Assembly (NCBI RefSeq): GCF_047795645.1
Contig: NZ_CP181045.1
Coordinates: forward strand, 3,968,001 to 4,032,000
Reading direction: 5' to 3'
Length of the DNA stretch: 64,000 nucleotides
From: Salipaludibacillus sp047795645
GTDB lineage: Bacteria > Bacillota > Bacilli > Bacillales > Salisediminibacteriaceae
The notes beneath the pieces were generated by a model. It had not been told where the DNA came from. It did not search any database and saw nothing but the letters and a program-made list of their open reading frames with translations. Positions within the stretch are counted from its first letter, which is position 1. Each line of letters begins with the position of its first letter. This document shows positions 34,921 to 44,214 of this stretch, piece by piece. Made by a program: the position numbers and the translations under genes.

Positions 34921-35892
34921 GTGAAGGAATATGCAATTGAAGCTAGGGGTCTTGTTAAGAAATTTGGGGAGGAACATGCGGTTGATGGAGTTGATTTATC
35001 AATTGAGAAGGGAACGGTGTATGGATTCTTGGGCCCTAATGGTGCTGGGAAAACAACGACGATACGGATGCTTGCTACATTACTGAAGCCTGATGAGGGG
35101 TATGCGAAAGTTTTCGGTCATGATATTGCTACAGATACGGCTGGTGTTCGAAGTCGAATAAGCTTGACGGGGCAATACGCTTCTCTAGATGAAGATTTAA
35201 CTGGGTTTGAGAACTTAGTAATGCTTGCAAAATTAATGGGGTATTCACGTAAACAGGCTAAAGCTCGTGCAATTGAATTGTTAGAGGCGTTTCATTTATT
35301 GGAAGCGAAAAATAGGCAGGTGAAAAATTATTCTGGGGGAATGAGACGTAGGATTGATATAGCAGGAAGTATTGTTGTAACACCAGATATGTTGTTTTTA
35401 GATGAACCTACAACGGGCCTTGATCCTAGAAGTCGAAATCAAGTATGGGATATTATTCGGGCTTTAGTTCGTAGTGGAACAACTGTGTTATTAACAACGC
35501 AATACTTAGAAGAGGCGGATCAATTAGCTGATCGAATAGGCGTGATTAATCGAGGGAAAATAATTGCGGAAGGTACAGCAAGTGAATTAAAGGCTTCGGT
35601 TGGTACAGGAGTTTTAAATATAACGTTACATGATCAAACGATGCGGCAACAGGCAATGGAATACATACAGGAAAGCTTTCAAGTGCTCGTTACTCCTATT
35701 GATAATTTAGCCTCATTTACAGTTCACGTATCGGACCCTAGTTTAGCCATTGCAGTACTAGATAAGCTTAAGAGTCAGTCTATCGATGTTAGTACATTTT
35801 CTCTCGGTCAACCGAGCTTAGACGAAGTATTTTTAACCTTAACTGGAAATGCGGTGGAGGAAGAGAGTGTGTCAGAGGAGGAACGAGGATGA
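34921..35892 (+). CDS. ABC transporter ATP-binding protein, DrrA-like
   Basis: 323 residues, GTG start. Walker A GPNGAGKTTTIRML (~39), Q-loop GQYASLDEDLTG (~88), signature YSGGMRRRIDIAG (~138), Walker B MLFLDEPTTGLDPRSR (~160), H-loop region TTQYLEEADQLADR. The C-terminal ~90 residues form a DrrA-type extension. Daunorubicin-resistance-type ABC exporters move drugs, antibiotics or lipids. Its permease partner overlaps by ATGA at 35889. No drug biosynthesis genes are nearby, so a self-defence or detoxification role is likely. Confidence 0.9.
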   Translation: MKEYAIEARGLVKKFGEEHAVDGVDLSIEKGTVYGFLGPNGAGKTTTIRMLATLLKPDEGYAKVFGHDIATDTAGVRSRISLTGQYASLDEDLTGFENLVMLAKLMGYSRKQAKARAIELLEAFHLLEAKNRQVKNYSGGMRRRIDIAGSIVVTPDMLFLDEPTTGLDPRSRNQVWDIIRALVRSGTTVLLTTQYLEEADQLADRIGVINRGKIIAEGTASELKASVGTGVLNITLHDQTMRQQAMEYIQESFQVLVTPIDNLASFTVHVSDPSLAIAVLDKLKSQSIDVSTFSLGQPSLDEVFLTLTGNAVEEESVSEEERG

Positions 35893-36731
35893 ATAATAAA
35901 ACTGAAAGAGACAACCATTCAGAAATGAATAATGCTTTGGTTCGAGCAATTGCTGCAAGTGAACGACCAGCCAGACCGAATATTTGGTCATCCACTTTAA
36001 CTTTTTCGTCTAGAGCGTTAGTTAGAATTAAACATATTCCTGAACAATTATTTGATGTAACGGTGTTTCCGATTATATTTTTATTAATGTTTACTTATTT
36101 ATTTGGTGGAGCAATTGCTGGTTCCACCGCGGAGTATTTGCAATTTTTACTGCCAGGAATTCTTGTGATGACAGTTGCTCAAATAACGATGTATACAGGA
36201 ATTGATTTAAATAATGATATTCGTAAAGGGATTTTTGACCGATTTCGCACGTTGCCAATATGGCTTCCATCTGCACTTATGGGTGCATTGCTCGTTGATG
36301 TTGTTCGCTATTCCATTGCTTCAACAATAATGATTCTTCTTGGATTGCTTCTTGGATTCCGTCCTGAAGGTGGATTTATAGGTATCGTAGCAGCGGTAGG
36401 GCTACTTTTAGTATTTTGCTTTAGCTTATCCTGGGTATGGACGACGCTTGGAATGATTATGCGTTCGGAAAAATCATTGATGATGGTAAGCATGATGGTG
36501 CTGTTTCCACTTACGTTTGTCAGTAATGTCTTTGTGGACGTAAATACGTTGCCGGGGTGGCTTCAAGGTTTTGTAGAAATTAATCCCATTTCTCTCCTTG
36601 TCACAGCAGTTCGCGGTTTAATGCACGGGACGGTAACGACAGAACAAGTAATCTGGGTGTTCGTAGCATCAGCCTTATTTGTAGTCATCTTCGCACCAAT
36701 AACAATGTACCTTTACCGTAACAAAAAGTGA
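35889..36731 (+). CDS. ABC-2 type permease, DrrB-like
   Basis: 280 residues with about six membrane helices. Carries the ABC2_membrane signature region (ILPGILVMTVAQITMYTGI, then ~100 residues later LPGWLQGFVEINPISLLVTA). The 4-base ATGA overlap with the ATPase gene indicates translational coupling. Forms the exporter with the preceding gene. Confidence 0.88.
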   Translation: MNNKTERDNHSEMNNALVRAIAASERPARPNIWSSTLTFSSRALVRIKHIPEQLFDVTVFPIIFLLMFTYLFGGAIAGSTAEYLQFLLPGILVMTVAQITMYTGIDLNNDIRKGIFDRFRTLPIWLPSALMGALLVDVVRYSIASTIMILLGLLLGFRPEGGFIGIVAAVGLLLVFCFSLSWVWTTLGMIMRSEKSLMMVSMMVLFPLTFVSNVFVDVNTLPGWLQGFVEINPISLLVTAVRGLMHGTVTTEQVIWVFVASALFVVIFAPITMYLYRNKK

Positions 36732-36842
36732 GTGGTCAGAGATTAGCTTCTTTATAATGTGCGGACTGCATTTAAGTGGGGAAGAGAGCTTAAAAAATGA
36801 AGTGAAAATTATAAGGTGATGTAGATAAAGTAGGTGAAAACT

Positions 36843-37370
36843 TTGAAAAGAATGTATATTATATCTGGACCAGCCGGAGTTGGTAAATCAACAACTTCAA
36901 AGCGACTTGCTGAACTTTTTGAACGAAGTGCCTATATTGAAGGTGATTTAATTAATCATATGGTTGTTGGCGGATACCTTCCACCATGGGAGAGTGAAGA
37001 ATCACTATCATTAGTTTGGGAAAATATAGCTGATTTAAGTATTAACTTTGTTCAAGCCAGAAAGGATGTTGTCATCGATTATGTGGCTTTCCCAGAAGAT
37101 GTAGAAAAACTCTCAAAAAGGGTCTATGTCGAGGTAAAGAATGTAGAAATTATCTATGTTGTTTTATGGGTTGATATAGATGAGTTGCTGAGAAGAGATG
37201 CTTTAAGAATGAAAGAACATCAAATGGGAGAAAGGTGTTTAGAATTAGTGAAAGAATTTGAAGCTAAAGGGGTAGAGGAGCGTTTTTTATATCATACAAC
37301 TAACTTACAACCATCCAATCTAGGTGAAATTCTTCAGAATATAAGAGAAAATCCTAGATTTAAATACTAG
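36843..37370 (+). CDS. Small P-loop kinase-like ATPase
   Basis: About 175 residues from a TTG at 36843 with AGGTGA upstream. GTG 36834 and ATG 36852 are in the same frame and remain possible. Walker A GPAGVGKSTTSKRL near the N-terminus, then VVIDYVAFPEDV (Walker B-like ~80) and a RRDALRMKEHQMGERC lid-type segment. It is similar in build to chloramphenicol phosphotransferase-like or gluconate/shikimate-kinase-like AAA_33 proteins. The phosphate acceptor cannot be told from the sequence. Confidence 0.7.
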   Translation: MKRMYIISGPAGVGKSTTSKRLAELFERSAYIEGDLINHMVVGGYLPPWESEESLSLVWENIADLSINFVQARKDVVIDYVAFPEDVEKLSKRVYVEVKNVEIIYVVLWVDIDELLRRDALRMKEHQMGERCLELVKEFEAKGVEERFLYHTTNLQPSNLGEILQNIRENPRFKY

Positions 37371-37709
37371 TCTTATTTCAACTTGTCTGAATAAAACAAA
37401 ATGCTCTTCCACCATTAATTGTGGAGCAACAAACAGGTAGAAAATGATTATTCTTCTTTCCAAATGAATGTCTTTCTTGCAAAAATATTTGGATTGCGAA
37501 ATGATTTATTTTACTTTATTTTCAAAGCACAGATGTTTATGGACAATTTATAAATGATTTAGTGGAAACTATAAAATTAAGGGTGGGACTATCAGAGTTA
37601 ATGTGCTCTGATAGTTCTAGTACTTTGCCGATTATTAGTTTTATCATTGCTACCGTCATTTCTTTAGCTGGATTGTGATTTAATTTGTAAAAGATATGAG
37701 GACAGTAAT
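37371..37709. other. Gene-free stretch
   Basis: Contains a hairpin GCTCTTCCACCA / TTGTGGAGC (about 37402-37430) that could act as a weak terminator for the kinase gene. No convincing gene on either strand. Confidence 0.4.
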
Positions 37710-38059
37710 TCATGACGCTCTAAGTCCCTGAAGCAAGGAGTGAAGTGTAGACATGGCTTCACGAATAGCTTGTTGGTGGTTTGGTTGTTCAGAAATCCAA
37801 AGGGTTGCTTCGTTCATGGCACCAGACAGACAATGGGTTAAAGCATCAATTGAAATGGATATGATCAACCCTTTTTCTAATAAAAGTTGCAGATGTTCCT
37901 TCAATGAACTCATCGCATATTTCTGATCCATTTCTCGAAATATATCCCATCCTAAAATGGAGGGGCCATCGATTAATAAAATCCTATGGCTTTCTGCTTC
38001 TGATGCAGATTCAAGAAATGCACGACAACCGTTTAATAATTGTTCCCGTTTTTGTTTTC
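37710..38059 (-). pseudogene. C-terminal remnant of a TetR-family regulator
   Basis: The minus-strand frame gives NGCRAFLESASEAESHRILL, IDGPSILGWDIFREMD and then a helical tail ending LHSLLQGLRAS. This is the TetR ligand-binding domain (the LIDGP..LGW motif). In-frame TGA sits at about 38057-38059 and no helix-turn-helix half is found upstream, so DNA binding is lost. An ATG within the frame (37931) only opens a 73-codon piece. Confidence 0.65.
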
Positions 38060-38276
38060 CTCATGATTGTCACCTCTTTCTGCTACGATCCTTCATCATA
38101 TTCACGAGCGTTATGGCTTCCGTATGCTCTTTTTTGAGAAGCGTCCTTAATCTGAATTTGGCCAGTTAATTGAATAAAAGCGATGACAAAGAATTAAAGG
38201 AATTGTTTTTAGCAAGCGAAAAGAAGTTCATAGCGATTGTCTGTGATAAGCTTAAGAAAAGAAGGGAGAAGACGAT

Positions 38277-39089
38277 ATGAAAAAAAATGAAAATCATCTG
38301 CAACTACCGAATGTTGTGTCACTAGACGAATGGAATGTAGCTCGTAAGGAACTGCTGGACAAAGAGAAGGAATTCACTAGGGCACGGGATGCGCTGAATG
38401 CCGAGCGGCGCCGACTCCCTATGGTTGAGATTAATAAGGACTATGTCTTAGACGGTTCGCATGGTAAGACCAGTCTGCTCGATCTGTTTGAAGGACGACC
38501 TCAACTTATCGTGCATCACTTCATGTTCGATCCTGATTGGGAAGCAGGTTGTCCGGCTTGCTCGCTCGCTGCGGACAACATCGCCCATCTCGCCCACCTG
38601 CATGCACGAAACACGTCACTGGCACTGGTATCCCGCGCTCCACTTCTCAAGCTCCAACGCTACAAGGAACGAATGGGTTGGAACATTCCTTGGTACTCTT
38701 CCTACGGTAGCGACTTTAACTATGACTTTCACGTTACGCTGGACGAATCCGTCGTTCCGATTGAATACAACTATTTGACCAAGGACGAACTTGTTCATAA
38801 GGGCGTACCCATTGATTCCACTCAGTCGATGGAAGTGCCTGGCGTGAGCACCTTTCTTCGCGATGGCGAAAGAATTTTTCACACGTATACGACTTACGCC
38901 CGTGGAACTGACCTGATACTTGGTACCTTCAACTACCTTGATTTAACAGTTCTTGGTAGGCAGGAGGACTGGGAACAGCCACCTGGACGCAGTGATGGCA
39001 ACGGGAAGACGTGGCTCCGCCGTCATGACGAATATGATCACTCTATGGATTCGGATTCTTGCTGCAAATCAGGAAAGAATAACTTGTAA
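38277..39089 (+). CDS. DUF899 family thioredoxin-like protein
   Basis: 270 residues. Begins LPNVVSLDEWNVARKELLDK and continues EKEFTRARDALNAERRRLP. Thioredoxin-fold segment LIVHHFMFDPDWEAGCPACS (CPAC in the redox position, ~97) and SRAPLLKLQRYKERMGW are the DUF899 hallmarks. Function is unproved; some relatives are annotated as dithiol-disulfide isomerases. Base composition and codon use are clearly more GC-rich than neighbouring genes (for example runs such as GAGCGGCGCCGACTCC), which suggests horizontal acquisition. Ribosome site AAGGGAGAAGACG. Confidence 0.85.
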   Translation: MKKNENHLQLPNVVSLDEWNVARKELLDKEKEFTRARDALNAERRRLPMVEINKDYVLDGSHGKTSLLDLFEGRPQLIVHHFMFDPDWEAGCPACSLAADNIAHLAHLHARNTSLALVSRAPLLKLQRYKERMGWNIPWYSSYGSDFNYDFHVTLDESVVPIEYNYLTKDELVHKGVPIDSTQSMEVPGVSTFLRDGERIFHTYTTYARGTDLILGTFNYLDLTVLGRQEDWEQPPGRSDGNGKTWLRRHDEYDHSMDSDSCCKSGKNNL

Positions 39090-39447
39090 TTAAAGGTCCT
39101 CAACTATACCTATTAATACTACCGAATAGAGGTTTCAGAAATAGGTGTTTTCAGCGCCCTTTCTATTACATTGAGTAATGGGTATAATCTTTAATGTTTG
39201 ATTATTCTGAATAATATAGTGAGAGAGCAAAAATACGCAAAAGCATCGGTCGCTTCTAATTGATCCTACATGGAGTAGTGAGAATACGTGAAAACTGAAG
39301 AAACTAATTCTTTTAATAAGGAGGCACTTGGAAGATTATATTAATTTAAGGGGACGAAAACGATTTTGTATTTCTAATTTTTAGTGGAGTATTTCCTAAA
39401 GAAGAAAAGGGCCTACCAACTAAACTGGGCTCTCTTCTAATTTAAAA
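39090..39447. other. Gene-free stretch
   Basis: AT-rich, with a few short open frames lacking ribosome sites. No gene, repeat or clear terminator seen. Confidence 0.35.
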
Positions 39448-39987
39448 TCACGTATATGATAGAACGACAACGCCTGAATTGAACGTGTCGGTTTTCACAA
39501 GCTTTAAAGCTTTACGAGGACATCCTTCTTTAAAAATACGCTTTCCATTTCCGAAAGTAGTGGGAAAGATCATTAGTTTGTACTCATCAATAAGGTTTTG
39601 TTCTGTAAGAGCATAAACGAGCTCTGCACTTCCGAAAATTAAAATATCTTTACCTGGCTGTTGTTTTAACTTGGTTATTTCATCAAAGATGTTATCTTTA
39701 ATTAGTGTTGTGTTATTCCATTTTGTTTCCTTCAAAGTTGATGTAACAACGTATTTAGGATAGTTATTCATCATGTCTGCGTAGCCTGATTCATCAGTGA
39801 TTGATGGCCAGGCCTCAGCGAAACCTTCATAAGTGTTTCTTCCTAATAACAGTGCGTCGCTTTCAGCGAGTTCCTTGAACTTAAATCTTTCTTGTTCTTC
39901 GCCTGAGAAATCGAATGACCATTTGTCTGGTGATTCCATAATACCATCCAATGTAAGAAATTCTGATACAATAATTTTTCTCATCAT
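39448..39987 (-). CDS. Dihydrofolate reductase-like (RibD C-terminal) protein
   Basis: 179 residues. The fold pattern begins MRKIIVSEFLTLDGIMESPD, then LLLGRNTYEGFAEAWP (~47), KYVVTSTLKETKW (~78), LIFGSAELVYAL (~115) and LMIFPTTFGNGKRIF (~138). These YwjB/YyaP-type proteins share the DHFR fold and bind NADPH, but their substrate is usually unknown. ATG start with AGGAGG upstream; a second ATG one codon in is equally possible. Confidence 0.85.
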   Translation of the reverse strand: MMRKIIVSEFLTLDGIMESPDKWSFDFSGEEQERFKFKELAESDALLLGRNTYEGFAEAWPSITDESGYADMMNNYPKYVVTSTLKETKWNNTTLIKDNIFDEITKLKQQPGKDILIFGSAELVYALTEQNLIDEYKLMIFPTTFGNGKRIFKEGCPRKALKLVKTDTFNSGVVVLSYT

Positions 39988-40162
39988 AAACCTCCTGTTA
40001 AATTGTTGAATTAACTATGATTATAACAAATGTGGTTAACAATATTTCTCTTGGATTGCGGAATATGTGAATATTAAAAGAGTGGCTTGAAATGTTTTGG
40101 GCCATTGCTGCTGAAAACAATTGATTAAGATATATAGATATAAAGTCGAAAGGAGAATTGTT

Positions 40163-40705
40163 ATGGTTTATATCGCTCTTTTTCGGGGGATTAATGTGGG
40201 TGGAAAAAATAGAGTTGACATGAAACTGCTTAAACAAACGTTTGAAAAAGTTGAGATGAGTGATGTGCTGAGTTATATCAATACCGGCAATATTATTTTT
40301 TCGAGCACAAGTTCGTCAAAAGAAGAACTTTCACGTATTTTGGAAGAGGCGGTATATCATGATTTCGGATTACAAATTAAAATAATCGTTCTCAGTGCCG
40401 ATGATGTCAGACGTATTATAAATGCTATTCCTGAAACATGGAAAAATGACAAAGACATGAAGAGTGATGTTATGTTTTTATGGGATGAGATTGATAATGA
40501 GTCGGTTCTCGAAACTGTAACCGTCAAACCGAAAATCGATACAGTAAAATATGTTCAAGGAGCGGTTCTATGGTCGGTCGACAAGAAAGATGTTACTAAA
40601 AGCGGGATGTCAAAAATTGTTGGATCAAAGTTTTACAAACAAGTGACGATAAGAAACGTCAACACCACTCGTAAAATATATGAGCTTATGAAGGCTCAGC
40701 GATGA
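40163..40705 (+). CDS. DUF1697 family protein
   Basis: 180 residues from ATG 40163 (MVYIALFRGINVGGKNRVDM) behind AAAGGAGAATTGTT. The longer frame from 40121 has no site. The opening motif ALFRGINVGGKN..DM..L and YINTGNIIFSS are the DUF1697 signatures. Function unknown. Monocistronic. Confidence 0.88.
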   Translation: MVYIALFRGINVGGKNRVDMKLLKQTFEKVEMSDVLSYINTGNIIFSSTSSSKEELSRILEEAVYHDFGLQIKIIVLSADDVRRIINAIPETWKNDKDMKSDVMFLWDEIDNESVLETVTVKPKIDTVKYVQGAVLWSVDKKDVTKSGMSKIVGSKFYKQVTIRNVNTTRKIYELMKAQR

Positions 40706-40827
40706 AATTGTTTTTCTTGGCTAATCCATAGAGATATTGAAAACAGAAAAGGACAAACACCCGCCTGAAAGTTTTAAAGAATCAATATTTATGAGATTTC
40801 TAATTAACACTTCAAGGGAGGACTTCA

Positions 40828-41289
40828 ATGGAAAGCGAATTAACCTTTAGAAAAGCTGAGAAGAAAGATGTAGATCGGATTGTTGCCATGCTGGCTGATG
40901 ATGGGTTAGGAAGCAAGCGTGAGCGTTATGAAAATCCTCTTCCAATCAGTTATATGATAGCATTTGAGGCGATCACATCTGACCCTAACAATGAATTAAT
41001 CGTCGCTTGTATCAATAGTGAAGTGGTGGGTGTCGAGCAAATCACTTTCACTCCTTACATAACATATCAAGGCGGGTGGAGAGCGACGATTGAAGGGGTG
41101 AGAACCGCAGCTTCTGTAAGAGGGAAAGGTGTAGGAACTGAACTTATAAAATGGGGTATTCACCGTGCCGAAGAACGTAGCTGCCATTTAGTCCAGCTCA
41201 CCACGGATAAAGAAAGACCAGATGCCCTGAGTTTTTATGAAAAGTTAGGGTTTAAAGCTAGCCATGAAGGCTTAAAGCTTAAATTATGA
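40828..41289 (+). CDS. GNAT-family N-acetyltransferase
   Basis: 153 residues. GNAT fold with acetyl-CoA-binding motif A VRTAASVRGKGVGTELIKWG (~92-111) and the motif B stretch ALSFYEKLGFKASHEGLKL at the C-terminus. AGGGAGG ribosome site. Acetyl acceptor unknown. Confidence 0.88.
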   Translation: MESELTFRKAEKKDVDRIVAMLADDGLGSKRERYENPLPISYMIAFEAITSDPNNELIVACINSEVVGVEQITFTPYITYQGGWRATIEGVRTAASVRGKGVGTELIKWGIHRAEERSCHLVQLTTDKERPDALSFYEKLGFKASHEGLKLKL

Positions 41290-41387
41290 TACTTTAAATG
41301 AAGAATTTTGTAGGAGTAGTAATCCATCTAGGGAACCAATGATGTTTGGATTTTATCATAAATAGTATAATATAACTACCAATTTAT

Positions 41388-41463
41388 TAAGCAATGTTTA
41401 ACCAAAAATCACCTCTTAGGATAACTTATCCCGAGAGGTGGTTTTTTGAATTTCTGTAAAAAC
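41388..41463 (+). terminator. Terminator, first of two copies
   Basis: AAGCAATGTTTAACC, then stem ATCACCTCTTAGGATA / TATCCCGAGAGGTGGT with T6 tail, then GAATTTCTGTAAAA. A diverged copy is at 44940-45026, beyond the ABC operon and toxin-antitoxin pair. Confidence 0.7.
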
Positions 41464-41537
41464 AGTTAATTTGCGAAACTACCTCAAGAAATTTCTTTTA
41501 GATTCAAAAAATTGTTGCACGATATTTAATGTATGTA

Positions 41538-41568
41538 TATAATGTACATATAGTACATATACATTATA
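41538..41568. promoter_or_regulatory. Candidate operator/promoter of the GntR-ABC operon
   Basis: Nested inverted repeats: outer arms TATAATGTA (41538-41546) / TACATTATA (41560-41568), inner TGTAC-ATATA-GTACA (41543-41557). A GntR-family regulator is encoded in the operon downstream, and YtrA-type GntR proteins bind GTAC-containing palindromes, so this is the likely operator. It lies about 135 bases before the first gene. The rest of 41290-41702 holds only the terminator. Confidence 0.6.
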
Positions 41569-41702
41569 TAAATATTTATGTACTTGTATGATAGATCTCT
41601 TTAATCACAACTCATGTGAATGGGGAATAACCAGCTATACTTAGACTCTATTTGGGTGGTCGGATTTTTTACATAAAATAAGAGTAGAATGGAGAATTTC
41701 AT

Positions 41703-42017
41703 ATGTCAGGCACAGAAGAAAAAAGAACTAATGTGTATCAGGGGAAACGCTGGTTAATCACCATTGGTATATTTATCATTTTGCAATTCATCTTTATCGC
41801 GATTGATGGCACTATGCTGGAGCCGAACATAACCGATAGTGGTAATTTACTTCCAAGGATAGGTAGATGGATTCTGGACTCGAAGCTGTTTACTGAATGG
41901 ATTACCCCATATTCCTATCCGTTTTTTAATATGTTCATGGCAATTCACATTATTGCTATACTGATTCAAGCAGTACATGACATTATTTCAAGTATTTTTA
42001 CAAAAAAACAAAGATGA
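41703..42017 (+). CDS. YfzA-like small membrane protein
   Basis: 104 residues with two membrane spans (~19-38 and ~76-97) around an extracytoplasmic stretch. Sequence style matches the YfzA family of small Bacillus membrane proteins of unknown function. It is the first gene of the operon with the GntR regulator, 9 bases upstream of it, so it is probably part of, or a sensor for, the transporter system. Confidence 0.6.
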   Translation: MSGTEEKRTNVYQGKRWLITIGIFIILQFIFIAIDGTMLEPNITDSGNLLPRIGRWILDSKLFTEWITPYSYPFFNMFMAIHIIAILIQAVHDIISSIFTKKQR

Positions 42018-42026
42018 GGGATTAAC

Positions 42027-42398
42027 ATGCAAATAATTATTTCCAACAGTTCAAAGGAGCCGATTTATGAACAAATTACGAATCAAATTAAATCATTGAT
42101 TTTAAATAGTGAACTACGGGAGGGTGAGCCAATACCTTCTATGCGCAAACTTGCAAAGGATCTACAAATTAGTGTTATTACGACAAAACGGGCGTATGAA
42201 GAACTGGAGAAGGCGGGTTTTATCTATTCCATTGTCGGAAAAGGGTCTTTTGTCGCAGAGCAAAATTTGGAGGTTATAAAAGAGAAGAAGTTGAATGTCA
42301 TTGAGGAGCAGTTGGATGCGGTCATAACGAATAGCAAAGAAATAGGCCTACCGCTTGATGAGCTACAGCAATTATTGAAGATTTTATATGAGGAGTGA
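42027..42398 (+). CDS. GntR-family regulator, YtrA/YhcF type
   Basis: 123 residues. N-terminal winged helix typical of GntR (PIYEQITNQIKSLILNSEL, PSMRKLAKDLQISVITTKRA, YEELEKAGFIYSIVGKGSFV) and a short helical tail instead of a ligand domain, as in the YtrA subfamily that controls ABC operons. The stop overlaps the ribosome site of the ATPase gene. Likely represses this operon through the 41538-41568 palindrome. Confidence 0.9.
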   Translation: MQIIISNSSKEPIYEQITNQIKSLILNSELREGEPIPSMRKLAKDLQISVITTKRAYEELEKAGFIYSIVGKGSFVAEQNLEVIKEKKLNVIEEQLDAVITNSKEIGLPLDELQQLLKILYEE

Positions 42399-42403
42399 AA
42401 GTA

Positions 42404-43285
42404 ATGGAAAATGTGGTGGAATTAAAAAATGTAACGAAAAAATTCAAAGATTTTTCTGTTAAAAATATTGATTTACAAGTAAAGCAAGGTTTTGTAACAG
42501 GATTCATTGGAGGCAATGGAGCTGGTAAATCAACATCGATAAAAATGATGATGAATCTATTAAGACCGGATGAGGGAGAAATTAAGGTATTTGGGTTAGA
42601 CTACATGACACATGAGAAAGAGATCAAGGAGCGTATTGGGTTTGTATATGATGGCAATGTATTCTTTGAAGGTTTGAACTTAAAAGATATAAGGCGTATC
42701 GTTTCACCAGCTTATAAACAATGGGATGACACTTTATTTTATCAGTATATTGAAAAATTCGAGCTGCCAGTTAATAAATCGATAAAGACGTTCTCGAAAG
42801 GAATGCAAATGAAGGCATCATTGGCGATAGCACTATCACACCATGCAGAGCTGATCATTATGGACGAACCAACTGCAGGTTTAGACCCTATTTTTCGAAG
42901 AGAGCTATTGGATTTATTACAGGAATTAATGATTGATGGTAATCGGTCGATTTTCTTCTCCACGCATATTACAACTGATTTAGACCGTATCGCAGATTTT
43001 ATCGCTTTAATACAGGGTGGCGAATTAATATTTAGTAAATCAATTCACGAGGTATCTGATAATTATGCGCTAGTTAAGGGAGGAACGGATCTTCTCGATA
43101 GAGACACGGAAAAAGCGTTCGTTCATATTCATCGTGCATCAACAGGGTTTGAAGCATTAACGGATAATATTCAAGCAGTGAAAAATACTTTTGGAGACAC
43201 AGTTCTGATGGAACGCGCATCTCTCGAAGATATTATGTATTACTTAAAAGGGGGAATACACCATGATAAATTTAATCAGACGTGA
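42404..43285 (+). CDS. ABC transporter ATP-binding protein
   Basis: 293 residues from ATG 42404. An in-frame GTG at 42395 overlaps the GAGGAG ribosome site and is less likely. Walker A GGNGAGKSTSIKMM (~34), signature region FSKGMQMKASLAIAL (~130), Walker B LIIMDEPTAGLDP (~152), STHITTDLDRIADF. Resembles YhcG/YtrB ATPases controlled by YtrA-type regulators, which in Bacillus respond to cell-wall antibiotics. Overlaps the permease gene by 23 bases. Confidence 0.9.
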   Translation: MENVVELKNVTKKFKDFSVKNIDLQVKQGFVTGFIGGNGAGKSTSIKMMMNLLRPDEGEIKVFGLDYMTHEKEIKERIGFVYDGNVFFEGLNLKDIRRIVSPAYKQWDDTLFYQYIEKFELPVNKSIKTFSKGMQMKASLAIALSHHAELIIMDEPTAGLDPIFRRELLDLLQELMIDGNRSIFFSTHITTDLDRIADFIALIQGGELIFSKSIHEVSDNYALVKGGTDLLDRDTEKAFVHIHRASTGFEALTDNIQAVKNTFGDTVLMERASLEDIMYYLKGGIHHDKFNQT

Positions 43286-43868
43286 TGTCATACTACAGAA
43301 AAGGTATCTATTAACCTTTATTCCTTTTATTCTATTGTTTGTCATTATGGACTCCCATCCAGCATTGACTTTTCTCGTTGCAAGTATTTTTATTCCGTTT
43401 AATGCATTTGCTTACGATGAAAAAGCAGAGACGAATATTTTGTTAAACTCCTTACCTTATACACGTAAGGAAATAATCGCAGCACGCTATATTGGTGCAA
43501 TTGTGTATATGGTTATAGCTATTGGCTTGACAAGTTTAGCATTATTTGCCTTTAATGAACCAGTTACGTTGACTGATATTGCGATTGGTAATAGCTTATT
43601 CTTAGTATTTGCTGCGTTTACCTTTCCGCTTTTTTATATATTTAAATCAGGCCATATTTTCTCAATTGTTATCATAAGCTTTCTTCTATTAGCAGGGATA
43701 GGACCACCTATTGTGAGGTTTTTGGTAGAGAATTTAACAGCAATTACTGATTTTATTGCTAAGTTCTCCGTACCAGCTTTATATACGGGAGCGGGAGTTA
43801 TTGTCATGACACTGTATGCAATTTCTTGGGGAGTTACTACTTTCATTTACCAGCGAAAGGCGTTCTAA
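43263..43868 (+). CDS. ABC-2 type permease
   Basis: 201 residues, about six membrane spans. Contains FAYDEKAETNILLNSLPYTR, then KEIIAARY, the ABC2_membrane_2/YhcI-type signature region in the first loop. Start overlaps the ATPase gene (translational coupling). The last ~70 bases of this gene recur at 45027-45100 (QFLGELRHSFTSERRF-type sequence no longer in frame). Confidence 0.85.
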   Translation: MINLIRRDVILQKRYLLTFIPFILLFVIMDSHPALTFLVASIFIPFNAFAYDEKAETNILLNSLPYTRKEIIAARYIGAIVYMVIAIGLTSLALFAFNEPVTLTDIAIGNSLFLVFAAFTFPLFYIFKSGHIFSIVIISFLLLAGIGPPIVRFLVENLTAITDFIAKFSVPALYTGAGVIVMTLYAISWGVTTFIYQRKAF

Positions 43869-44214
43869 GGGGTTCTTTATTTTAAGGGGAAATTTAAAAT
43901 AAACCTCGGTTAGACATCAAGCAACGATATTTTTTGATTTAATATGGTTGGATATCTCCTGTAAAACTCAGTGAAAAAACGAGATATATTGATGTTCTGC
44001 TTATTTGGATATAATAAATAAAAAAAGATAAAAAATTCTCTAATAGAATATTAGTCCTTGTTTTTTTCTAATACTGAGAGACAACTTTTTCACTATTTTT
44101 TTCAGACTATACTTTCTCTCAAATGACATGAAAAGAGTGCTGGCATTTCAATTTTTAAGTGGCGGAAGTAATCATATGATACAATGAACAAAAACAAAAG
44201 AGGAGAAATATTCC
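43869..44214. other. Gene-free stretch
   Basis: Contains a short piece reminiscent of the long-repeat hairpin (TTTTTTTCTAATACTGAGAG then ACAACTTTTTCACTATTTTT, about 44060-44102). AGAGGAGAAATATTCC just before 44215 is the mntA ribosome site. No gene seen. Confidence 0.35.

Noticed and set aside
34921..36731. Antibiotic biosynthesis cluster suggested by DrrAB-like genes
   Set aside because: No biosynthetic genes (polyketide, peptide synthetase, lantibiotic) are in the neighbourhood; DrrAB-like exporters are common alone.
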